Of a DNA stretch of 53,280 nucleotides, positions 7,555 through 16,167 are shown piece by piece. The DNA lies in contig JAJDZJ010000006.1 in NCBI GenBank assembly GCA_022824685.1, positions 1 through 53,280 of the forward strand. The letters run 5' to 3'. The notes beneath the pieces were generated by a model. It did not search any database, was not told the DNA's origin, and saw only the letters and a list, made by a program, of their open reading frames with translations. Position 1 is the first letter of the stretch, and each line of letters starts with the position of its first letter. Position numbers and translations under genes: made by a program. Source of the stretch: Caldilineaceae bacterium (GTDB taxonomy: Bacteria; Chloroflexota; Anaerolineae; Caldilineales; Caldilineaceae).

Positions 7555-8957
7555 AGCACCTCCGCAAAGGGTTTGCGTCTGAGGAAGCGTCCTACTCCTG
7601 CGGCTCCCAACCAACTGTCACCGTCCACAATCACCTGCCCGCGCAATAGTACCTTGTCGGGCCAGCCCCGAACGCGCATGCCTTCGTAGACGTTGTAATC
7701 GGTGTTCATGTGGTGCGTGGCCGCCGAAATCGTGCGCTCGCGATTCGGGTCCCAGATCACAATGTCCGCGTCCGAGCCGACCGCGATCGTGCCCTTGCGG
7801 GGATACAGGCCGAAGATCTTCGCCGGGTTGGTACAGGCAATCTCGACAAACCGGTTGGCGCTGTAGCGGCCGCCGCCCACACCGGCATGCCACATCACCG
7901 GCATCCGGTCCTCGATGCCGGGCATGCCGTTCGGAATCTGGTGGAAACCTTCCCGGCCCAACTCTTTGCCCGCGATGCGGCCATTCACCCCGCCCTCGAA
8001 CCAGAACGGACAGTGGTCGGTGGAAATTGCCTGGAGGCCGCCATCCGCCAGCGCCTTCCAAAGGACGGCGGCATCCTTCGGCTGCCGGACCGGCGGCGAG
8101 CATACGAATTTGGCTCCCTCGTATCCGGGCTTGGCCAGATCCTCCTCGAAGACGAACAGATACTGCGTGCACGTCTCTCCCATGACCGGAAAGCCCTTGG
8201 CGCGGCCTAAAGCGATCTGCTCCACGGCCTCCTCACAGGTGACGTGCACGACATACAGGGGCGCGCCGCTGATGCCGGAAAACGCGACAGCGCGTCCAGT
8301 CGCTTCAGCCTCCGCCATGGCAGGGTGGGCCACGGCATGGTACTTGGGAGCAGTCTTCCCCTCCTCCAGAAGCCTGGTTGTCAGGTCGGCGATTACGTCT
8401 CCGTTCTCGGCATGGACCATCACCAGCAGCCCGTGCTCCTCAGCGACCTGCATGGCCCGAAAGAGGGTCGTATCGTCCACCTGGAAGAGACCCTTGTATG
8501 CCATGAAGAGCTTGAGACTTGTAATGCCTTCGTCGACCACGGACGGGATCTCCGCCATGACGTCGTCCCGCAGGTCAGTGATGGCGATATGGAATCCGTA
8601 ATCGATCGCCGCCTTGCCGGCTGCCTTGTCATGCCAGGCCTCGATGCCTTCCTTGAGCGAGCCGCCGACGGGTTGAATGACAAAGTCGATGTGGGTGGTG
8701 GTGGCGCCGAACGCCGCGGCGCGATGGCCGGTGAAAAAATCGTCCGAAGAAACAGTGCCGCCGAAGGGAAGCTCAAGATGGGTATGGACGTCGATGCCGC
8801 CCGGCATGACGAGCTTGCCGGAAGCATCGAATGTATGCGCGCCCTCGGAAGACAGATCGAGACCGATCAGCACGACGCGTTCGTCCTCGATCAGGATGTC
8901 GGCCTGCACACTGTCAGCGGCAGTGACCACGGTTCCGTTTTTGATCAGCGTTTGCAT
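7551..8957 (-). CDS. Dihydropyrimidinase / D-hydantoinase
   Basis: A 468-residue cyclic amidohydrolase that opens dihydropyrimidine or hydantoin rings to N-carbamoyl amino acids. Metal ligands are visible: HTH at residues 58-60, the Lys to be carboxylated at 149 (SLKLFMAYKG), His182 (VMVHAENG), His238 (YVVHVT) and the Asp in AISTDHCPF. Tyr154 matches the family's catalytic tyrosine. The end ISAATHHMNTDYNVYEGM is typical of dihydropyrimidinases rather than allantoinases. The ATG at 8957 has GGAGGGGGAG upstream. The nitrilase-type ureidopropionase gene just before it supplies the next step of reductive pyrimidine breakdown; no dihydropyrimidine dehydrogenase is present in the window. Confidence 0.93.
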   Translation of the reverse strand: MQTLIKNGTVVTAADSVQADILIEDERVVLIGLDLSSEGAHTFDASGKLVMPGGIDVHTHLELPFGGTVSSDDFFTGHRAAAFGATTTHIDFVIQPVGGSLKEGIEAWHDKAAGKAAIDYGFHIAITDLRDDVMAEIPSVVDEGITSLKLFMAYKGLFQVDDTTLFRAMQVAEEHGLLVMVHAENGDVIADLTTRLLEEGKTAPKYHAVAHPAMAEAEATGRAVAFSGISGAPLYVVHVTCEEAVEQIALGRAKGFPVMGETCTQYLFVFEEDLAKPGYEGAKFVCSPPVRQPKDAAVLWKALADGGLQAISTDHCPFWFEGGVNGRIAGKELGREGFHQIPNGMPGIEDRMPVMWHAGVGGGRYSANRFVEIACTNPAKIFGLYPRKGTIAVGSDADIVIWDPNRERTISAATHHMNTDYNVYEGMRVRGWPDKVLLRGQVIVDGDSWLGAAGVGRFLRRKPFAEVL

Positions 8958-9033
8958 TTCAATCTCCCCCTCCGCTGGTTCGGCGCTTGAACTGTGTGCG
9001 GCGCCCGACAGCAGCTGTCTCAGAATCGGCAAG

Positions 9034-9906
9034 TCAGGCGGCTACAATTCTGTTGTACATGTCTGGCCGGCGGTCGCGCAAAAACTGCCAAGTGTCACGT
9101 ACTTCCTTGATCAGGCCCATGTCCAGGTCGCGGACCATCAACTCCTCTTCGTAGGGGTCCCCCTGGCCAGGCAGATCATCGCGATCCCCCAGGGTGGTTA
9201 CGAACTCCCCGCGGGGGGTACAGAAGTAGCTCTGCCCGTAGAAGTCGTTGTCTCCCAGTTCCGCTTCAACGCCGACCCGGTTGATCGTGCCTACGAAATA
9301 GCCGTTGGCGATGGCGTGACTGGTCTGTTCGATGCGCCACAGGTGTTGGGACAGGCCGCGCGAGGTAGCGGACGGAATGAAGACGATCTCGGCGCCATTC
9401 AAACCCAGCATACGCGCGCCTTCAGGGAAGTGGCGGTCATAGCAGATGTAGACGCCCACCTTGCCCACAACCGTGTCGAATACCGGATAACCGAGATTGC
9501 CCGGTCGGAAATAGAACTTTTCCCAGAAGCCCGGCAGATGGGGGAGGTGCGTCTTGCGGTATTTTCCCAGGTAGCTGCCGTCAGCATCAATGACGGCTGC
9601 CGTATTGTAGTAGAGGCCTGCCTGTTCCTCTTCATACATGGGGACGATCAGCACCATTCGCGTGTCTGCAGCCAGCTTCTGCATCCGTTCGGTGGTGGGG
9701 CCGTCGGGAATGCGCTCGGCGATGCTGTACCAGTGGGGATCCTGGACCTGGCAGAAGTAGGGGCCGTGGAAGAGCTCCTGGAAGCAGAGAACCTGCACGC
9801 CCTGTTCAGCGGCTTCGCGTGCGAACCGCTCATGCTTTTGGATCATGGACTCCTGGTCGCCGCTCCATGAAGCCTGGAGCAGCGCGCCCCGAACGATATG
9901 AGCCAT
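9034..9906 (-). CDS. N-carbamoyl-beta-alanine amidohydrolase-like (beta-ureidopropionase, nitrilase superfamily)
   Basis: A 290-residue carbon-nitrogen hydrolase that would cleave the N-carbamoyl amino acid made by the neighbouring hydantoinase to amino acid, CO2 and ammonia. The Glu-Lys-Cys triad is present: Glu44 in CFQELF, Lys118 in KYRKTHLP and Cys155 in ICYDRHF. The HLPGFWEKFYF loop resembles beta-ureidopropionases and N-carbamoylputrescine amidases. The start is firm, with AAGGAGGAATT upstream of the ATG at 9906. It lies 76 bases ahead of the hydantoinase gene on the same strand. Confidence 0.92.
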   Translation of the reverse strand: MAHIVRGALLQASWSGDQESMIQKHERFAREAAEQGVQVLCFQELFHGPYFCQVQDPHWYSIAERIPDGPTTERMQKLAADTRMVLIVPMYEEEQAGLYYNTAAVIDADGSYLGKYRKTHLPHLPGFWEKFYFRPGNLGYPVFDTVVGKVGVYICYDRHFPEGARMLGLNGAEIVFIPSATSRGLSQHLWRIEQTSHAIANGYFVGTINRVGVEAELGDNDFYGQSYFCTPRGEFVTTLGDRDDLPGQGDPYEEELMVRDLDMGLIKEVRDTWQFLRDRRPDMYNRIVAA

Positions 9907-10027
9907 CTGAATTCCTCCTTCGAATCGGGCAAATTATGTCTTGCGCCGGATGGCGGACATTGCGGACAGACGACACGCTTCTGGCAAAGACACTGGATTT
10001 GGCGGCAGTATGCAGCCTGATTCCACG

Positions 10028-10858
10028 TCAATCCAACTCCTCGAGCACAGCCTCACGTCCCAACGAACACAGCTCCTGGGCCACGTAGCGAAGCACCGTT
10101 TCCTCCATGGCGTGCGGGTATTCAACCTCCCACTTATCGCAGATTTCCGGTCCGTATTCGCGCATGATTCCGGCCAGCCGTAACGGGAATCGCACAACAT
10201 CGTCGCCGGCAGATAGGGTCGAGAAGGCGGCCTCTTCCAATCGCCGCCGCAGGTGGGGCAGCAGGAAGCCGTTCAGCGCTTTCATGCCTCGATCCCGGCG
10301 CCGCCCGCTCGCTGCGCAAAGGACATTCGAGAGCGTCAACAGGATCAGCGCATTGCCGGCCGCGCCGACCAGTTTTTCCTCGCGGCCGACCCCCACAGGC
10401 ATCATAGCGATGCAGCGCCAGAACTCGGCTATCTCCCTCCGCAGCATCTCTACCGCTTCCTCTGCGGTCAGCGCATCGCCAGGATATGGCAGCCATAAAA
10501 GGGCGCCGGGCTCTCTTTCATACAGCGCGCGCGTCTCACCGGAAGTGACTTCGGCGGTTTCGCCGCTATGCAGCCAGACATCGAGGCGCATCGCCTGGTC
10601 GGTCATCGCGTTGACCATGCGGCCATCAAACATCAGGCGAAGGAAAACAAGGGGCTGGATTTCTCCCAGCCAGCGCTCGACACCGTTGCGAAACTCATTC
10701 TGCGCCTCCGCGACGATCAGCAGATGGGCGTCTACGTCGCTCCAGCGGTCAGCTGTCCCTTTGCCGAAGCTTCCAGTCAGCCACGCCGCCCGAACCCTCG
10801 GGTCGGCCTGCGCCTTCGCCGCAAGCGCGTCAATAAACCGAGCCTGGACCGTCGTCAT
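10028..10858 (-). CDS. Nucleotidyltransferase domain protein
   Basis: A 276-residue protein with the polymerase-beta-type nucleotidyltransferase signature: GSFGKG at 29-34 followed by the DVD pair (Asp41, Asp43). The rest is helical and resembles aminoglycoside adenylyltransferase-like proteins of unknown substrate. It may modify a small molecule; resistance is not implied by the context. The ATG overlaps the stop of the molybdenum subunit gene as ATGA, so it is co-translated with that enzyme. A maturation role cannot be excluded, but it does not resemble the MobA cofactor nucleotidyltransferase that often serves such enzymes. Confidence 0.8.
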   Translation of the reverse strand: MTTVQARFIDALAAKAQADPRVRAAWLTGSFGKGTADRWSDVDAHLLIVAEAQNEFRNGVERWLGEIQPLVFLRLMFDGRMVNAMTDQAMRLDVWLHSGETAEVTSGETRALYEREPGALLWLPYPGDALTAEEAVEMLRREIAEFWRCIAMMPVGVGREEKLVGAAGNALILLTLSNVLCAASGRRRDRGMKALNGFLLPHLRRRLEEAAFSTLSAGDDVVRFPLRLAGIMREYGPEICDKWEVEYPHAMEETVLRYVAQELCSLGREAVLEELD

Positions 10859-13206
10859 GCCCGCTCTCGCGTCAACGCTTCGCCTACCAGCTCGAACAGC
10901 CGATTGGGGCTGAGGGGAATCTCGCGCACTTCCAGTTCGATGTCCCGGTAAGCGTCATCCAGGGCCTGCGCAAACAGAGCGCCAACGGGAATGGCGCCGG
11001 CCTCACCTGCGCCTTTCACGCCCAACGGATTCAGAGGCGACGGTGTCTCAACGTGATCGCTCACGATGTTGGGTATATCGGAAGCGGTTGGCAAGAGGTA
11101 GTCCATCAGAGAAGCGTTTCGCAGCGCGCCGTTTTCGTCAAAGTGCAGCTGCTCATAGAATGCGTTGCCGATGCCCTGGGCAACCCCGCCCTGGATCTGC
11201 CCTTCAAGGATCAACGGATTGATCACGGTTCCGCAGTCGTGGACGACTACATATCTCTCGATCTCCAACAGGAATGTATCCTTGTCCACACGTAGAATCA
11301 TGGCGTGCACACCGGACGCAGTCGCGCCCCGCTCCGGCCCGAAATACTCGGTCGCTTCAAGGCCGGGTTCCGTACCGGGCTGAACCGCGCCCCGCATTGG
11401 GTTGGCCTCGGCAGCCAGCGCGCCCAGTGATATCGAAGTCTGTGGAACGCCTTTGACCTGCACGCGCCCCTCGATCAGCTCCAAATCCTCTTCGGCGGCC
11501 TCCAGCTTTTCGCCGGCCAGTTTCAGAATCTTCCGCCGCACCTTTGTCGCCGCAGCGTGCATGGCATTGCCAGCGACGACCGCGCCCCGGCTGGCGAAGG
11601 TTCCCGCGCCCCAATAGAAGAGATCAGTGTCGCCGGTAACGACGTGAACGTCCGGCACGTCGACGCCGATCTGCTCGGCCACCACCTGGGCGAAACTGGT
11701 ATAGTGCCCCTGACCCTGCGTGCCCACCCCTGTCGCGACACTCACCTTTCCGCTGGCCTCGACCGTGACTCTCGCCCCCTCATACGGGCCGATGCCGGTT
11801 CCTTCGATGTAGTTCACGACGGCGATGCCGACCCGTTCACCGGCTGCTTCCCTGCGCGGCTGCTCCTCCTGCTTGAACCGTTCATAGTCGATCAGTTCCA
11901 GCGCGCGGTCCAGGGCCGGTTCGTAGTTTCCGCTGTCATAGACGAGCGGCGCGAAGTCCTGGTAGATGATCTCATTCGAATAGGGAAACTCTTCCGGGGG
12001 AATGAAGTTCCTGCGCCGAATCTCAGCTGGATCCAGCGACAGCCTCCTGGCTGCAGCATCCAGCAGACGCTCCATGACAAATACGCCATGCTGGCGGCCC
12101 GCGCCGCGGTATGGAGTAACGATCGGTTTGTTGGTAAAGACGCTGGTAAACTCAGAGCGGTAACTCGGCACGACGTAGGGGCCGAGGAGGGTACACTGGC
12201 TATTGATAGGAACGGTGAGGCCGTAGGGGGCATAGGCGCCCGCGTCGTGAAGAAAGCGATCCTTGACGCCCAGCACAGTGCCATCTCTCTTGAGCGCGAT
12301 GGCGGCATCGTGGATCTGGCCCCGTTCCTGGGTCGTCGCGTAGAAGTTCTCTTCCCTGTCCTCGATCCATTTGAGCGAGCAGTTCAGCTGCACCGCCGCC
12401 CAGGCGAGCAGGACCTCCTCCGGGTAAAACATCATGATCTTCGGCCCGAAGCCGCCGCCGATGAAAGGCGCGATCACGCGCACTTGGTGTTCCGACAAGC
12501 CGAGCATCGCAGCCAGCCCGTTGCGTATCGCTATAGGCGCCTGCGTCGTATCCCAGACCGTCAGCCTCTGTGCCCGTTCATCCCAACTGGCCGCGATGCC
12601 CCGGTTCTCCATCGCGGCAGCCGTGCCGCGGTCGTAATGATATCGCCGGCGGAGAACCAGGTCAGCCTCGGATTCGGCAGCTGCCCAATCTCCTTTGGTC
12701 TGGGTGACGCGGGCGCTGACGTTGGTTCCCAGGTCTTCATGGACGAGCGGAGCGCCGGCGGCCAGGGCGGCCTCCAGGTCAACGACAGCCTCCAGGGGTT
12801 CATAATCGACGTAAACATCGTCGAGCGCGTCTTCGGCCAGGTACCGGCTCTCGGCGACCACCATCGCCACGGCCTCTCCTGCGTGGCGCACCTTTCCTTT
12901 CGCCAGGGGAACCTGTGTACGCTGATGAAATTCAAGCTGCTCGACCGGCGGCGGCGGCACGAGGAGCGGGCCCGGCTGCCAGAACTCACCCAAGTCTTCA
13001 GCCGTGTACACTGCGACGATCCCCGGCCGCTTGCGCGCGCTTTCGACATCGACTGAGCGGATGAAGGCGTGGGCGAGGTCGCTGCGCCAGAATGCCACAT
13101 GCAGCATTCCGGGCAGTTGCACGTCGTCTGTAAAGAGCGCGTGTCCAGTCAGCAGTCTTGGGTCTTCGTTGCGCTTGAGAGGCTGGCCGAATTGGCGTGT
13201 GGTCAT
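10855..13206 (-). CDS. Molybdenum hydroxylase large subunit (xanthine dehydrogenase/CoxL family)
   Basis: A 783-residue molybdopterin-binding subunit. The GGGFGPK motif is at about 250-256, the active-site loop reads PYRGAGR at 365-371, and the catalytic Glu is about residue 735 in GAGEAGAIP. True CO dehydrogenases carry AYRCSFR, so this is the form II (xanthine dehydrogenase-like) type and should hydroxylate a heterocycle or aldehyde. Electrons would pass to the 2Fe-2S and FAD subunits encoded upstream. It is separated from the 2Fe-2S gene by an unknown membrane-protein gene. No ribosome site is evident before the ATG at 13206. The context (hydantoinase, FdrA/DUF1116) favours a purine, pyrimidine or hydantoin substrate. 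Confidence 0.93.
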   Translation of the reverse strand: MTTRQFGQPLKRNEDPRLLTGHALFTDDVQLPGMLHVAFWRSDLAHAFIRSVDVESARKRPGIVAVYTAEDLGEFWQPGPLLVPPPPVEQLEFHQRTQVPLAKGKVRHAGEAVAMVVAESRYLAEDALDDVYVDYEPLEAVVDLEAALAAGAPLVHEDLGTNVSARVTQTKGDWAAAESEADLVLRRRYHYDRGTAAAMENRGIAASWDERAQRLTVWDTTQAPIAIRNGLAAMLGLSEHQVRVIAPFIGGGFGPKIMMFYPEEVLLAWAAVQLNCSLKWIEDREENFYATTQERGQIHDAAIALKRDGTVLGVKDRFLHDAGAYAPYGLTVPINSQCTLLGPYVVPSYRSEFTSVFTNKPIVTPYRGAGRQHGVFVMERLLDAAARRLSLDPAEIRRRNFIPPEEFPYSNEIIYQDFAPLVYDSGNYEPALDRALELIDYERFKQEEQPRREAAGERVGIAVVNYIEGTGIGPYEGARVTVEASGKVSVATGVGTQGQGHYTSFAQVVAEQIGVDVPDVHVVTGDTDLFYWGAGTFASRGAVVAGNAMHAAATKVRRKILKLAGEKLEAAEEDLELIEGRVQVKGVPQTSISLGALAAEANPMRGAVQPGTEPGLEATEYFGPERGATASGVHAMILRVDKDTFLLEIERYVVVHDCGTVINPLILEGQIQGGVAQGIGNAFYEQLHFDENGALRNASLMDYLLPTASDIPNIVSDHVETPSPLNPLGVKGAGEAGAIPVGALFAQALDDAYRDIELEVREIPLSPNRLFELVGEALTRERA

Positions 13207-13362
13207 GCGTGATTGAAGTGTGAACGGGAGAATGGGACGAGACCCGCAATCCGGCGAGAGCAGGCGAATCTCAGTTACCGCTTAGAGGGACCCCGGCCAG
13301 GGGAGAGGCCGTTGCCCCAATAAACGAATCTGGCGCAAATTTTTAGCCGTCTATTCGAAATC

Positions 13363-14715
13363 TCAGCCTATCGCCGGCGCCGCGTTCGCTACAGGCTCCT
13401 CCGGGAAGGACTCCGCATCCCCTGCAACAGCGGCATTCAGCCAGTTCCCCAAGCCCAAAGCGACCGGATACAGCGCCGCGTTCACGATGACCAGGATCAG
13501 GGCAGTTAGCAGGTGGTCCGAAATTGGAAATGCCGGAAGGTAGCGCAGCAGATAGAATGCAATCGTGGGTTGCGCAACGACCGAAAAACCAACCATGAAG
13601 CCCCCGGCCGTAGCCAGCCGGAATTGCCAGTCTCCCGGCTTGAACCCAAATCGGGCCATCCACTGGTAAGTCAGGTCCAGGAGAATCGCGCCGAAGATAA
13701 AGATAAGTGTCAACCGGGGGGGAGCGCCGCTGACCAGGTCTGCGAAACTCGACATGGCAATCCGAACGCCAAAAAAGAACAGGGCGAAAACTGTTGCCGT
13801 CCAGGGACCTGGCACAATCCGCCGAGCCACGACAGACAGGAAAAATGCGCACATACCAATCACAACCGGGTAGAGCCAGATTGGCCGCTGGGCGACATGG
13901 CCCTCAACATGACCGACCTCCCATTCGACCGAACCGATTATGAGCAGCAAGTTCAATGCCAAAACGACGTAAAACAGTTTGACTATGTTTCGCCAGCCCG
14001 AGGCTGACACTCTTTCCAATGCCTGCTTCCAGGATGGCCGGCCGAGTCTTGCGCGCAGAGTAGCGTCATGGTCTTGCCAGCTTTGCCCTTTCGAAACGCT
14101 TCTTGAGGCGGCTTTGCTCTTCGCCCGCTCTTTCAAGAGCCCGGCAGCAAAGACGGGGAGGCTTGCTGACGCCGCAGCCAAAATGACGTGCGGGGGACTC
14201 CAGGCAGTCAGATCGAGCCCATACAGCTCATGCCAGATGGCGTCCCCGGGAATGGAGAGAAGGCCGTAACCGGCCACGATAACGATTGCGCCCACGTACG
14301 GGTTTTGCCGTACCCAGCGGCGTGGATATTTGATGCCCGCGCCCATGTTGGGGACGGCAAGAGCCACCAGACCACTCACTGCCACAACAAACGAAAACAG
14401 ATAGCCGGTGTAAAGCATCAGGTGGGGCGGCCACAGAAAGTCCTCGCCTCCTGGCACGATGCCGGTGACCACGTGCTCGCTGAGATCCCAGTACGCTCCA
14501 GTGCAGATGAGGAAGGCGCCGATGCCAACCAGCAGAGCAAGCGTATTCGAAAGTCGGATGGAGGTGGAAACCACGCCGACGCTGCCCGCACCGCCTGACC
14601 CGCCAGCGTCGGCAGCCAGTTTCATCGGCGACAGGTAGAGCCACCACGCCGCGATTGCCAAAGACCCAATGGCCAGAACCGAAAAAACCAAGCCCTGCAA
14701 GAATAGTGAGTTCAA
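13363..14715 (-). CDS. Unknown polytopic membrane protein between 2Fe-2S and Mo subunit genes
   Basis: I do not recognise this 450-residue protein. It has about 11 hydrophobic segments and one charged cytoplasm-like loop around residues 190-235 (ERAKSKAASRSVSKGQSWQ and after). Two stretches look like an internal repeat: a W/H-bearing segment (YWDLSEHVV; then IWHELYGLDL) followed by WPPHLMLY and later by WSPPHVIL. Further His residues are in WEVGHVEGH. The start is TTG at 14715, overlapping the 2Fe-2S gene stop as TTGA, so translation is coupled. Position inside the hydroxylase operon suggests a membrane partner (electron acceptor or substrate channel), but that is only inferred. Confidence 0.75.
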   Translation of the reverse strand: MNSLFLQGLVFSVLAIGSLAIAAWWLYLSPMKLAADAGGSGGAGSVGVVSTSIRLSNTLALLVGIGAFLICTGAYWDLSEHVVTGIVPGGEDFLWPPHLMLYTGYLFSFVVAVSGLVALAVPNMGAGIKYPRRWVRQNPYVGAIVIVAGYGLLSIPGDAIWHELYGLDLTAWSPPHVILAAASASLPVFAAGLLKERAKSKAASRSVSKGQSWQDHDATLRARLGRPSWKQALERVSASGWRNIVKLFYVVLALNLLLIIGSVEWEVGHVEGHVAQRPIWLYPVVIGMCAFFLSVVARRIVPGPWTATVFALFFFGVRIAMSSFADLVSGAPPRLTLIFIFGAILLDLTYQWMARFGFKPGDWQFRLATAGGFMVGFSVVAQPTIAFYLLRYLPAFPISDHLLTALILVIVNAALYPVALGLGNWLNAAVAGDAESFPEEPVANAAPAIG

Positions 14716-15194
14716 TTGGATGTCTCCCGTAATAGCCTAGCGCCCAGCTGAACGGCTTCAACAATCTTCTGGTAGCCGGTGCAGCGGCAGATGTTTCCCG
14801 AAAGCAGGTCGCGTATTTCTTCCTCCGTCGGATCGGGATTCTCCTCCAGAAACGGGACGAGCGACATGAGGATTCCGGGTGTGCAATAGCCGCACTGCAA
14901 CCCGTGCATCTCCCAGAAACCGTGTTGCAATGCGTGCATCTGTTGCGGTCCTTCTCCCAGGCCTTCCACCGTGGCAATTTCACGCCCGTTCGCCTGTACA
15001 GCAAAGAGAAGGCAGGAGCGGACCGCCTCCCTGTCCAGCAGAACGGTGCAGGCGCCGCAGACACCATGTTCGCAACCCACGTGCGTGCCCGTCAGTCCGA
15101 GGTCGTAGCGAAGAAAGTCACACAACAACAACCTCGGCTCGATAGAACGACTATACTTTTTGCCATTCACAAAAAGTTCGATCGTTTGGTTCAA
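14712..15194 (-). CDS. Molybdenum hydroxylase 2Fe-2S subunit (CoxS/XdhC-type)
   Basis: A 160-residue iron-sulfur subunit. The plant-type cluster ligands are Cys41, Cys46, Cys49 and Cys61; the second cluster uses Cys101, Cys104, Cys136 and Cys138 (CGYCTPG and ICRCTGYQ). It passes electrons between the molybdenum and FAD subunits. The start is TTG at 15194 with AAAAGGGA about 7 bases upstream; no ATG fits. It lies 16 bases after the FAD subunit gene and overlaps the next gene by four bases. Confidence 0.95.
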   Translation of the reverse strand: MNQTIELFVNGKKYSRSIEPRLLLCDFLRYDLGLTGTHVGCEHGVCGACTVLLDREAVRSCLLFAVQANGREIATVEGLGEGPQQMHALQHGFWEMHGLQCGYCTPGILMSLVPFLEENPDPTEEEIRDLLSGNICRCTGYQKIVEAVQLGARLLRETSN

Positions 15195-15210
15195 TGGGCG
15201 TTCCCTTTTG

Positions 15211-16095
15211 CTACAGCAGGGGGGCTTCGTTCGCTCTTGCTGTCGCTCTGGTCAGGACGCGTTCACCGATGACGCGCGCGAGATGGCGCCGGTAAGCAGG
15301 CCCTGCATGGATGTCGCCGACGGGGTCAATCTCCTTGGTCGCGGCTTCCTCCGCGGCAGCGCGCAAAGCCGTAGCGGTGGGACGCTCGCCAACCAGCATG
15401 GCCGCGGCCTGGTCCGCCGCCACCGGTCCTTCACCAACGCTCAGAAACACAAGTCTGGCCTTCTTGATGGCGCCCTCTTCGGATAGTTCGACGACGGCCG
15501 CGGCCCCGCACATCGCGTAGTTGCCATGTTGGCGGGCCACCTCTTCAAAGGCCCAGCCGCTGCGAGGCCGAGGCTGCGGAAAGGCTACTTCGACAAGCAA
15601 CTCTCCCGGCTCCATGGCGGTTGCGAAAAGCCCTACATAGAAATCTCGCGCCGGAACCCAGCGCGCGTCTGTAACGCTGCGCACATACATGCTGGCATCC
15701 AGCGCAATCGCGACCGCGGGAAGTTCCGCGGCGGGGTCGGCGTGTGCCAGGCTTCCGCCGATCGTTCCGCGATTGCGGATTTGGGCATGAGCGATATGGG
15801 GCATTGCTTCGTGTAGCAAAGGGGCCGCCTTTCGTGCCATGCCGCTGCGTTCCACTGCGCGCTGGCGCGTCATCGCGCCGCAGTGCAGCCCTCTTTCCCC
15901 TTCACGAATGAAAAAGAGTCCATCGATCTCGTTCAAGTCGACCAGCGCCTCCGGTTGCGCCAGACGGAAATTCATCGTCGGCACCAGGCTTTGCCCGCCG
16001 GCAAGAGGCTTGGCATCCTCCCCATAGGCCGCGAGCAGGTCCAGCGCCTCCTCCAGCGTCCGGGGCGCGTGGTAGTCAAAGGCTGCTGGTTTCAT
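15211..16095 (-). CDS. Molybdenum hydroxylase FAD-binding subunit (CoxM-type)
   Basis: A 294-residue FAD subunit of the xanthine dehydrogenase family. The two flavin-binding signatures are visible: AGGQSLVPTMNFRLAQP near residue 36 and IRNRGTIGGSLAHADPAAELP near residue 107. The C-terminal part forms the CO dehydrogenase flavoprotein C-domain. It starts with ATG at 16095 after AAGAAGG and leads the order FAD, 2Fe-2S, membrane protein, Mo, nucleotidyltransferase. Confidence 0.94.
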   Translation of the reverse strand: MKPAAFDYHAPRTLEEALDLLAAYGEDAKPLAGGQSLVPTMNFRLAQPEALVDLNEIDGLFFIREGERGLHCGAMTRQRAVERSGMARKAAPLLHEAMPHIAHAQIRNRGTIGGSLAHADPAAELPAVAIALDASMYVRSVTDARWVPARDFYVGLFATAMEPGELLVEVAFPQPRPRSGWAFEEVARQHGNYAMCGAAAVVELSEEGAIKKARLVFLSVGEGPVAADQAAAMLVGERPTATALRAAAEEAATKEIDPVGDIHAGPAYRRHLARVIGERVLTRATARANEAPLL

Positions 16096-16167
16096 CCGGT
16101 TGCCCGCCTTCTTTGGCGCCGCGTGCAGGCAGCAACGGGCAAGTCTGCGTCAGTGACCCAAAGCACT

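Noticed and set aside
7554..7614. TTG start at 7614 for the second permease
   Set aside because: The GTG at 7554 overlaps the hydantoinase stop as GTGA and gives a normal permease N-terminus.
10028..10858. Aminoglycoside resistance gene
   Set aside because: Only the nucleotidyltransferase core is shared; it is co-translated with a Mo hydroxylase and has no resistance context.
11557..13056. 499-codon open frame on the plus strand
   Set aside because: It is antisense to the Mo hydroxylase large subunit, which carries all the conserved motifs.
10855..13206. Aerobic CO dehydrogenase (coxL)
   Set aside because: The active-site loop is PYRGAGR, not AYRCSFR, and the gene order and neighbours point to ureide metabolism.
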